Source: CAYZXL01 sp964482435 (GTDB taxonomy: Bacteria > Auribacterota > JABMQX01). From it: DNA of 15,354 nt. Location: the NCBI GenBank assembly GCA_964482435.1, contig CAYZXL010000084.1:1-15354 (forward strand), read 5' to 3'. Each line of letters begins with the position of its first letter. Within the stretch, counting starts at the first letter, position 1. The notes beneath the pieces were generated by a model. That model was not told where the DNA came from. It saw only the letters and a program-made list of their open reading frames with translations, and searched no databases. Below, piece after piece: positions 1 to 4,940 of this stretch. Both the position numbers and the translations under genes were made by a program.

Positions 1-237
1 ATCCCATGGTATCGGCGCTGGGTAAACTACAACCGCTCAGCCTGCGCCACAACGCGGATCCCCTGCTCTGCTCCAGAGCATTCAGACTCCTCAGCCGGCA
101 TAGCTACATCAGAAAAACAGGCCATACCACCGCCTTCGTCGGAAACTGCGGCTTTTCCCGACCATCCCCGATACCCCCAGCACGCTGTCAAGACCAAATA
201 CCTTGCACCCGTAAGCAATTATCCTGCGAAGAATGGG
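1..237. other. Left flank without a recognisable gene
   Basis: I see no convincing gene here. Short open frames exist on both strands, but their translations are rich in Arg, Ser, Pro and Cys, have no recognisable motif and lack a good ribosome binding site. There is a small 5-bp hairpin around 65-79. The segment probably lies downstream of the minus-strand membrane protein gene and may be intergenic repeat-like or degenerate DNA. Confidence 0.4.
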
Positions 238-381
238 TTACTCCCTCCGGTTTACCACGCGATTCCACCCCTCCTCGCAGACCTCCTCTAACAGTTTCTT
301 CACTTCACGGCAGTTGCCTACCCATGCCTTCACCTTCCCTTCCCAGTCCCTCGGCACGAAAAGCATCCGCTGCTGCTGTAA
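238..381 (-). other. Out-of-frame C-terminal extension of the membrane protein gene
   Basis: Reading the minus strand one base back (-1) from the frame of the upstream gene gives an open stretch ending in TAA at 238-240. It encodes a charged, Trp-containing helix-forming tail: a DLQQQRM stretch, then VPRDWEGKVKAW, then a REVKKLLEEV segment, ending in NRRE. This is far more protein-like than the overlapping in-frame tail, and it would be the cytoplasmic end after the second membrane helix. No canonical X_XXY_YYZ slippery heptamer is visible at the junction. A one-base insertion (or two-base deletion) in the gene is therefore a better explanation than programmed frameshifting. Confidence 0.5.
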
Positions 382-1010
382 ATCGCGAAACCGGGAAACC
401 ATCGCGAAAAGGGCAGCACGAAGATCGCGAGGTAAAGGAAGGCAGGGGTTGCCATGCGCCCGATTCGCACCGGGTTGGTGGGAGGAAAAGAGCTAATCCA
501 GAGGAGCGAGGCTGAGACCAGCAGGATGGCACCGCCGACGAGCCTGAACGTTGCCCCCCCAATAGCCACCCTGTGCTTCGCGAACCGGTCCCTCAGAAAC
601 GCGTACAACGCGTCGACGGAGTCCACAGAGGGGCCTTCGATTTGGATGTCCCTTGTATGTTCGCTCAGGTTCAGGAAGACCTCCGTGACCTTTCCCTTGG
701 AGTACCGGTAATAGTACGAGAGTCCCTGTCCCACGTTGGGCAGGCGGTCGCTCGGTGACAGGGTAGGATCGCCTTCCTTCGAAATGCGCATGCCGTCTCC
801 AGATATGGTCAATCGTTCCTGTACCCTTTCGTACTCGTCGTCGCTCGTGAGAGGCACCTGCGACCGCAAGCCTGATAGAATGTTGTTGACATCGTCGTAC
901 GTTAGCTTGATGGGCGGCAAGGGTCCCACTCTTTGGTAGTTGTACCCCGGGCAGGTCGAGGCGCCGATGAGCACGACGGCGGCGTGAATGAGAGTGAGCG
1001 TATTCTTCAT
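330..1010 (-). CDS. Small two-helix membrane protein, C-terminus probably frameshifted
   Basis: This 226-residue protein has no function I recognise. Residues 1-19 form a hydrophobic signal-like segment, with a Cys at 20 in a poor lipobox (AST before the Cys), so lipoprotein status is doubtful. Residues 21-147 are a soluble, probably extracytoplasmic domain. Two likely membrane helices follow at about 148-172 and 186-202. The last 20 residues look out of frame: they are small, Cys/Ser/Gly-rich and unlike a natural tail. A different frame downstream gives a plausible charged C-terminus ending at 238. The ATG at 1010 is the only reasonable start, because an in-frame stop lies just upstream. A good AAGGAGG sits at 1027-1033 but is 16 bases away. 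It could be a pseudogene or carry a single-base sequencing error. It lies on the same strand as the downstream-numbered protease gene, 214 bases away. Confidence 0.6.
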   Translation of the reverse strand: MKNTLTLIHAAVVLIGASTCPGYNYQRVGPLPPIKLTYDDVNNILSGLRSQVPLTSDDEYERVQERLTISGDGMRISKEGDPTLSPSDRLPNVGQGLSYYYRYSKGKVTEVFLNLSEHTRDIQIEGPSVDSVDALYAFLRDRFAKHRVAIGGATFRLVGGAILLVSASLLWISSFPPTNPVRIGRMATPAFLYLAIFVLPFSRWFPGFAIYSSSGCFSCRGTGKGR

Positions 1011-1053
1011 TTTTCAGCTGTCTATGCCTCCTTCGGTTCCCGGACGATGCGTG

Positions 1054-1156
1054 GCGCGCTCAGCGCGCACGTACCGCTCGGAGCCCGGGCTGGCTGTACC
1101 CACTCCGTGACCGCGGAGTTTGACGCCTCTACGGCTCGCGACGGAGAGCCCGTCGC
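1054..1156. repeat. Cluster of three short perfect hairpins
   Basis: The 214-base gap between the two minus-strand genes holds three perfect inverted repeats in about 100 bases. They are GCGCGC with loop TCA (1054-1068), ACTCCG/CGGAGT with a 6-base loop (1102-1119), and GCGACGG/CCGTCGC with a 5-base loop (1138-1156). None is followed by a T-tract on either strand, so they are not typical intrinsic terminators. They could stabilise the 3' end of the protease mRNA, or belong to a REP-like intergenic element. Confidence 0.4.
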
Positions 1157-1224
1157 TTCCTTTCCGGATGCCAGACGATCCGCGAAACCCAAGACCGGAC
1201 CGCCTGGGCCGCTCGAGGCGACGC

Positions 1225-1587
1225 TTATTTCAATCGGACGGCTGGGAGCCTCTTGAGCCTCTGGGTTCTGGGATCTACTTCTATCCCGACCGATTCCAGC
1301 GCCGTTACGCCCAGGACCGGTTCGGCATCATCGGCGCCGAATATGAGCGTTGCGCCAACTATGTCGCCCATGAATTCGATTTCTCCGGTGGTAATGTCCA
1401 TCTTGACCTCGCTACCGTCGGCGAGCTCGTATGTCCTCTTCCCTTTCGGAGTCAGACCAATTTCTTCAAGATGCTTTTTGGGAATCAAACAATCAACCGC
1501 CCCTGTATCCACAAGAAATAGACCCTCCCAGTGACGCTCGGGAGCGGCAGGATTCCGGACTGTTACCGTGACGTGCGTGACACCCAT
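1225..1587 (-). CDS. Retropepsin-like clan AA aspartic protease
   Basis: This 120-residue protein matches the small single-domain retroviral-type aspartic proteases of bacteria and archaea. The catalytic motif is DTGA at 27-30, in FLVDTGA, followed by the expected LIP and HLEEIGL segment. The flap region is around ELADGSEV (55-61). The second hallmark is VLGV at 91-94, before the LES helix. Like retropepsins it should act as a homodimer, each chain giving one Asp; substrate unknown. A further ATG at 1602 is in frame. I prefer the ATG at 1587, because a GGAGG (1596-1600) sits 8 bases upstream of it and related proteins typically begin MGVTHV. A possible -10 element (CATAAT, 1608-1613 on the minus strand) would place the transcript start near 1601, just before that ribosome binding site. 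Length is normal for the family. No partner gene identifies its target. Confidence 0.85.
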   Translation of the reverse strand: MGVTHVTVTVRNPAAPERHWEGLFLVDTGAVDCLIPKKHLEEIGLTPKGKRTYELADGSEVKMDITTGEIEFMGDIVGATLIFGADDAEPVLGVTALESVGIEVDPRTQRLKRLPAVRLK

Positions 1588-1607
1588 TTCGCGAACCTCC
1601 ATTACAC

Positions 1608-1613
1608 ATTATG
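1608..1613 (-). promoter_or_regulatory. Possible -10 element for the aspartic protease gene
   Basis: CATAAT on the minus strand matches the sigma-70 -10 consensus at 5 of 6 positions. It would start transcription near 1601, just upstream of the ribosome binding site at 1596-1600. The matching -35 region is weak (TTCTCG at 1630-1635), so this is only a suggestion. Confidence 0.3.
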
Positions 1614-2061
1614 AATCTTGGTTCCGTCGCGAGAACCGGAGATCACACAGCCCCACATCACGCCCACGCTCCGGCAAACCGCGGCATAAGAGACCACCAC
1701 CGAGGTCGCTATGTCCCATCTCCGGCGGGCGGCCTGAGCGTCCTTGGTCTTACCACGCGGGTTCGTCCATGAGCAGCCACGTCTCGGCTCACGCCGCCTT
1801 CTCGGCGAGCATCGTCCAGAAGGACAGATGCAGTATCCCACAAAGCCAGGCACCCCGTCAACCAGTGAGTGCGCTACACGCCCTCGCTTCTATAAGCAAT
1901 GAGCTCGCCTCCACCGCCCCATCGGCACTGCTTTTCCCGCCGTTGACAGAACCCACCCCGGGCATTATCCTCGGTCGCGATGGCCTGCAAGCGAGAGGCG
2001 CCGGCCGGCGCACCAACGAGGCCAGACTAACCGACCTCGTAAGCCCAGGAGAAAACCAGGA
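1614..2061. other. About 450 bases with no convincing gene
   Basis: Open frames on both strands here are short or of low protein-like quality, being rich in Arg, Ser, Pro and Cys with no family motif. The minus strand has a passage reading ETWLLMDEPAW that looks protein-like but is bounded by stops, so decayed coding sequence is possible. The right end supplies the leader of the Crp/Fnr gene, with AGGAGA at 2047-2052. I saw no FNR-like dyad in front of that gene. Confidence 0.4.
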
Positions 2062-2754
2062 ATGGACGTTCGAGTTGCATTGAGGACTTGTTCGTTGTTT
2101 GCGGACCTCTCGGAGCCGGAGCTCGAGCGGATTGCTCGTATTGCGCGGCTCAAGGCGTACGGTCGAGGCGAGCTGGTTTTCAGGGAAGGCGATCCGGCGA
2201 CGCATTTCTACGGGGTGGCTGCGGGGAAGGTGAAACTGTATAAGATTTCGTTCGGGGGAAGGACTCATATTGTGCGGGTTGTTTCGGCGGGGGAGACGTT
2301 CGCGGAGGCAGCGGCACTGTCAGGCGGAACGTACCCAGTCTTCGCGGAAACGGTGACGAAGAGCACCCTGCTGGTTTTCGAGGCGAAGCCTTTCATCGGT
2401 CTCGTTTCGTCGGACGGACATCTTGCTGTGAAGGTGGTTGTTTCACTTTCCCGAAGGCTTGAGAATGTGGTCAGTGTGCTCGGACAGCTTGCTCTAACTG
2501 ACCTGACGGCAAGGGTGGCGAAGTATATCCTCGATTTGTCCTTGAAGGCGGAGAAGGCGGGGATGGATGAAACGTTAGTGCGTCTGGACGTACGGAAATC
2601 GGATTTGGCGGCAGGATTGGGGGCTGTGAGCGAATCCTTGTCGCGGTCTCTTGCGAAGTTGCGAAAGGGGAAGATAATCGAGGTGAAGGGGAACGAAATT
2701 CGGATTCTCGATTCGGAGGCCCTTGCGAGGACAGCGGCGGGCATTTCCGACTGA
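2062..2754 (+). CDS. Crp/Fnr-family transcriptional regulator
   Basis: This 230-residue cytoplasmic DNA-binding regulator has the standard two-domain layout. The cyclic-nucleotide-binding-like beta-roll spans about 10-125 (LFADLS near the start; GRGELVFREGD at 34-44; SAGETFAE at 75-82). A dimer helix spans about 127-160, followed by a winged helix-turn-helix at about 170-217. In the recognition helix VSESLSR, Glu191, Ser194 and Arg195 occupy the positions that in E. coli FNR contact the TTGAT half site, so a TTGA-type target is expected. The Arg-Ser pair that binds cAMP in CRP is absent, and Cys10 is the only cysteine, so neither a cAMP sensor nor an FNR-type [4Fe-4S] cluster is likely. HcpR-like regulators are the closest idea. 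The start has AGGAGA 9 bases upstream. A TTGAC-N4-GTCAA dyad lies downstream, in front of the iron-sulfur gene, which is its probable target. Confidence 0.9.
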   Translation: MDVRVALRTCSLFADLSEPELERIARIARLKAYGRGELVFREGDPATHFYGVAAGKVKLYKISFGGRTHIVRVVSAGETFAEAAALSGGTYPVFAETVTKSTLLVFEAKPFIGLVSSDGHLAVKVVVSLSRRLENVVSVLGQLALTDLTARVAKYILDLSLKAEKAGMDETLVRLDVRKSDLAAGLGAVSESLSRSLAKLRKGKIIEVKGNEIRILDSEALARTAAGISD

Positions 2755-2862
2755 TTACCGCGCGGCTTGTTCTGGCGGTACGTCATATAGCAATTCATGG
2801 TCCCGAATGGGAAACGAGCGTGCCGGGGACCCCTCCGGCGCGGCTGTGCGGACTCCGGTTTC

Positions 2863-2889
2863 AATCCTGTGCATCCTGTGAACCCTGTC
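2863..2889 (+). repeat. Three tandem 9-base units
   Basis: Three adjacent 9-mers read AATCCTGTG, CATCCTGTG and AACCCTGTC. A further partial unit, AATCCTG, lies near 2911-2917. The short imperfect tandem repeat sits upstream of the FNR-like site. Its function is unknown, and it resembles low-complexity intergenic repeats in many genomes. Confidence 0.5.
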
Positions 2890-2922
2890 CGAACCAGGCC
2901 GGGCCCTCAAAATCCTGCTTTT

Positions 2923-2936
2923 TTGACCTACGTCAA
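2923..2936 (+). promoter_or_regulatory. FNR-like dyad operator (TTGAC-N4-GTCAA)
   Basis: TTGAC-CTAC-GTCAA is a perfect inverted repeat with the 5-4-5 spacing of the FNR/CRP family, close to the FNR consensus TTGAT-N4-ATCAA. Its centre (2929.5) lies 41.5 bases before 2971. A -10 for a start at 2971 would be 2959-2964, exactly where an extended TG-C-TAATTT lies, with GCTAAT at 2957-2962 as an alternative. That is class II activator spacing. The regulator encoded just upstream has the matching recognition-helix residues (E, S, R). Confidence 0.65.
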
Positions 2937-2955
2937 GGTTTCCTCTGTTTCGCCG

Positions 2956-2964
2956 TGCTAATTT
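2956..2964 (+). promoter_or_regulatory. Candidate extended -10 element
   Basis: TG at 2956-2957 followed by C and TAATTT (2959-2964) fits an extended -10. The hexamer itself is weak (3 of 6), while GCTAAT shifted by two bases matches 4 of 6. A weak core promoter with an activator site at -41.5 is the usual pattern for a class II FNR-dependent promoter. The start at about 2971 would give a 70-base leader. Confidence 0.4.
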
Positions 2965-3040
2965 TCCTGGCGAAAAGAGCGAGAGAATCCTGGCTCAAGG
3001 TCGTCAGAAGTCGAAACGGCAAAAACGGAGGAGATTGGCA

Positions 3041-3850
3041 ATGAAGACAAAGGTCATCCGAAAAATCGTGAGAATTGACGAGGAGAAATGTGACGGGTGT
3101 GGGCTGTGCGTGCCGCAGTGTAAGGAGGGAGCGATTCAAATCGTTGAGGGGAAGGCGAGGCTGGTCAGCGAGGTATATTGCGACGGGTTGGGAGCGTGCC
3201 TCGGAGAGTGTCCTCGTGGGGCGATAACAATAGAGGAACGCGAGGCAGAGGAGTTCGACGAAAAGGCGGTCGAGGAGCACATCAAAGCAGCGCACGAGAA
3301 ACCGACCAGGGCTTCGCATGAGGCTGAACATCCTGGGCACCTCGCGATGGGACAGGGTTGTCCGTCGGCCAGGGTGATGTCGTTCCTGGCAAAAAGCAGA
3401 ACGTCTGCCCGGCCCGGGCCTCGGCCAGCGCCGGCTCACGCCGAACTCGCCAGCGGTCCCGCAACGGAATCGGCTTTGGCACAATGGCCGGTTCAACTGG
3501 CGCTTGTTCCGGTGAGCGCGCCTTATTTGCCGGGCGCGGATTTGCTGATTGCGGCCGACTGCGTTCCGTTCGCGTATGCCAACTTCCATAACGACTTGCT
3601 GGAAGGCAAGGCGGTCCTCGTCGGCTGCCCGAAGCTCGACGACACGGGGCCTTATCTCCAGAAGCTCGCTCAGATTTTCGCCGAATGCGAGCCGAAGTCC
3701 GTAACGGTCGCCCACGTGGAAGTTCCGTGCTGCTTCGGTTTAGCGAGGCTGGTTCATGAAGCGATGAAGCTGTCCGGAAAGAACATTCCCGTTCGGGGCG
3801 TGACGATTTCGATTCAGGGCGAGATGTCGGACGATGTGGCTGAGGAATAA
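3041..3850 (+). CDS. 4Fe-4S ferredoxin-domain protein with Cys-rich C-terminal domain
   Basis: This 269-residue cytoplasmic iron-sulfur protein probably transfers electrons. Its ferredoxin domain (about 10-65) has a classic first cluster motif, Cys17-x2-Cys20-x2-Cys23-x3-Cys27. The second motif has only three Cys (Cys47, Cys53, Cys57 in CDGLGACLGECP), where a fourth would be expected. A charged linker (70-105) leads to GQGCPSARVMSF (Cys107) and an Ala/Pro-rich stretch. The larger C-terminal domain (148-265) has more cysteines: AADC (174), VGCPK (196), AECEP (216) and VPCC (230-231). In the family as I know it, such proteins sit beside Crp/Fnr regulators and hybrid cluster protein genes, which suggests a redox or nitrosative-stress role; no hcp is in this window. 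An in-frame TTG at 3035 exists, but GGAGGAG at 3027-3033 places the start at ATG 3041. Confidence 0.85.
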   Translation: MKTKVIRKIVRIDEEKCDGCGLCVPQCKEGAIQIVEGKARLVSEVYCDGLGACLGECPRGAITIEEREAEEFDEKAVEEHIKAAHEKPTRASHEAEHPGHLAMGQGCPSARVMSFLAKSRTSARPGPRPAPAHAELASGPATESALAQWPVQLALVPVSAPYLPGADLLIAADCVPFAYANFHNDLLEGKAVLVGCPKLDDTGPYLQKLAQIFAECEPKSVTVAHVEVPCCFGLARLVHEAMKLSGKNIPVRGVTISIQGEMSDDVAEE

Positions 3851-3870
3851 GCGCGCCGCGCTATTGGCAG

Positions 3871-3898
3871 CTCAGTCAGGAGACTGAGAACGAGTTTT
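3871..3898 (+). terminator. Possible weak terminator after the iron-sulfur gene
   Basis: CTCAGTC (3871-3877) and GACTGAG (3882-3888) form a perfect 7-bp stem with an AGGA loop, 20 bases after the stop codon. The T-run (TTTT, 3895-3898) starts seven bases after the stem, so termination may be inefficient. Confidence 0.4.
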
Positions 3899-4134
3899 GC
3901 CTCACCTCTTTCGCGCCCTGCGCCGGACAGGGCGAGCAAAGCTCGGTTATGGCGATTGGTGCAGGAAGCTGGCCAAAGGAACCAGCTTTTGCAGGGCGGC
4001 GCACCCGAGGAGAATGGAGGCGTCGGGTCGCCATTCCGCGAAGCGAGATACCGTTTCCCGACGGAGCGATCCGTTCCGGACGATGCAAAGCCAGGGGAGA
4101 ACGACGAGGAAGGAGGGGATAGGGGTTTCAGTGC
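3899..4134. other. Intergenic segment without a clear gene
   Basis: Nothing convincing was found between the weak terminator and the end of the minus-strand small gene. Overlapping short open frames have Arg/Ser/Pro-rich translations without motifs. The segment may be repeat-like or decayed coding DNA. Confidence 0.35.
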
Positions 4135-4488
4135 TCAGGATGGGAGCGAGGCAAAGTAGGCTTCGCACTTCTCCCTCTCTCCGGGGAGAGAAAATCTCCT
4201 TCTGCCCTCCTGGTGAGTGATGAAAACGTTGACGTCGGTGTTGGGGAACTCCTTCTGCACGTCGGCCTTCGCCTTCAGAATTGTGTCTATCAGCCGAACA
4301 ATCAACGGCGGTGGAACGGGGGTGATGATTCCGACGACGACTTGCGGTACGGGAGGAACCGAGTCCAGGACGAGAGACCGGATTTTGATTCCTGCCTTCA
4401 CATATTCTTCTCGCAGGCCGCATACTGCCCTCTCGACGAACCGAGCGGCCGGCCCGCCCCGAGCATCCACTTCGATGATGCCCGCCAT
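4135..4488 (-). CDS. Small unknown protein with ferredoxin-like-fold pattern
   Basis: I do not recognise this 117-residue protein, but it looks real. ATG 4488 is preceded by AAGGAGG (4497-4503 on the minus strand) at 8 bases. An in-frame GTG (4497) overlaps that site and is less likely. The predicted order is strand (GIIEV, 3-7), helix (12-31), strand (34-42), strand (49-57), helix (60-80), strand (86-91). This beta-alpha-beta-beta-alpha-beta pattern resembles the ferredoxin-like fold. There are no membrane segments. After about residue 94 the character changes to a basic tail (GRRRFSLPGER) encoded across an intergenic-type hairpin (4176-4191). The original protein may therefore have ended near THQEG, with the tail gained by read-through into repeat DNA. 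There is no operon partner on this strand. It could instead be the translated edge of a repeat, though the ribosome binding site argues against that. Confidence 0.6.
   Translation of the reverse strand: MAGIIEVDARGGPAARFVERAVCGLREEYVKAGIKIRSLVLDSVPPVPQVVVGIITPVPPPLIVRLIDTILKAKADVQKEFPNTDVNVFITHQEGRRRFSLPGEREKCEAYFASLPS
4176..4191. repeat. Hairpin inside the 3' end of the small gene
   Basis: TCTCTC (4176-4181) and GAGAGA (4186-4191) pair perfectly around a CGGG loop. The sequence is typical of intergenic purine/pyrimidine hairpins, yet it lies within the small minus-strand gene (codons about 100-105). No T-tract follows on the minus strand. Confidence 0.45.
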
Positions 4489-4671
4489 TCCTGGCACCTC
4501 CTTGGTCGAAAGCTAACGTTGTCTCGTGCTGTCCGGGGAACAGAAAAGCGGCTTTGCAAGGACATCCGCTGTGCTGTGCATCTTCGGAGGATAGAGCATC
4601 CGGTGGCATTTGTCCAGAGTTCACGTGGGCGGTACAGCGGTATTTCCGTAGCGATAGGCATCATCCACAAT

Positions 4672-4858
4672 CCCCACGGCGTGGGGGAACAGATTATGCC
4701 GCCCCTTCAGGGCTTGGGTTCTTGTGGGACGAAGGATACCCAGGGCGAAGCCCTGGGGGAGGGGTGTACCAAAACCAACGTCAAGCCCTGAAGGGGCGAA
4801 ATATGGGTGGCCCGCCACCCAGAAACGCGACCAAAGCCGGTGCCGGGCGGGCAGCCCG
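4672..4858. repeat. Structured intergenic repeat with nested inverted repeats
   Basis: Bases 4489-4940 have no gene but contain a dense set of perfect inverted repeats. CCCCAC/GTGGGG has a GGC loop (4672-4686). A 17-bp stem joins 4700-4716 with 4782-4798 (arm begins GCCCCTTCAGGG). Inside that stem is an 8-bp hairpin, CCCAGGGC/GCCCTGGG with loop GAA (4739-4757). GGGTGG/CCACCC follows (4805-4820), then CGGGC/GCCCG (4844-4858). The nested arrangement would fold as a cruciform in DNA or a branched RNA. Similar GCCCTGAAGGGGC-type units are common interspersed repeats in some bacterial genomes. A mobile miniature element, REP/BIME-like repeat or structured RNA are all possible. It sits in front of the restriction-modification gene. 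Confidence 0.7.
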
Positions 4859-4940
4859 TCAGGGCCACACGTACGCTCCTGTCCGCAGCGCGCAATTCCT
4901 CTCTCAGGGCGAAGAGATTCCAAAAGAAGGCTTGAGTTGA

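Larger units (their letters stand above)
2755..3040 (+). other. Intergenic leader of the iron-sulfur protein gene
   Basis: This gap has no gene. It contains a GC-rich inverted repeat near 2822-2840 without a T-tract, a tandem 9-base repeat (2863-2889), an FNR-like dyad (2923-2936), a possible -10 (2957-2964) and a strong ribosome binding site GGAGGAG at 3027-3033. Confidence 0.6.

Noticed and set aside
27..218. 63-codon minus-strand frame at the left end
   Set aside because: No ribosome binding site, no motif and unusual composition; could be part of an interspersed repeat but cannot be supported as a gene.
370..410. Programmed -1 frameshift in the membrane protein gene
   Set aside because: No X_XXY_YYZ heptamer in the correct frame and no clear downstream stimulatory structure; an indel is simpler.
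4176..4191. Intrinsic terminator for the small minus-strand gene
   Set aside because: The hairpin is inside the open frame and is followed by purines, not a T-tract, on the minus strand.
3947..4624. Long minus-strand frame (225 codons) overlapping the small unknown gene
   Set aside because: It crosses hairpin-rich intergenic DNA in an Arg/Ser/Gly-rich frame, while the overlapping 117-residue frame has a good ribosome binding site and secondary-structure pattern.
4672..4858. CRISPR array
   Set aside because: The repeats are inverted, not direct, with no regular spacers and no cas genes nearby.
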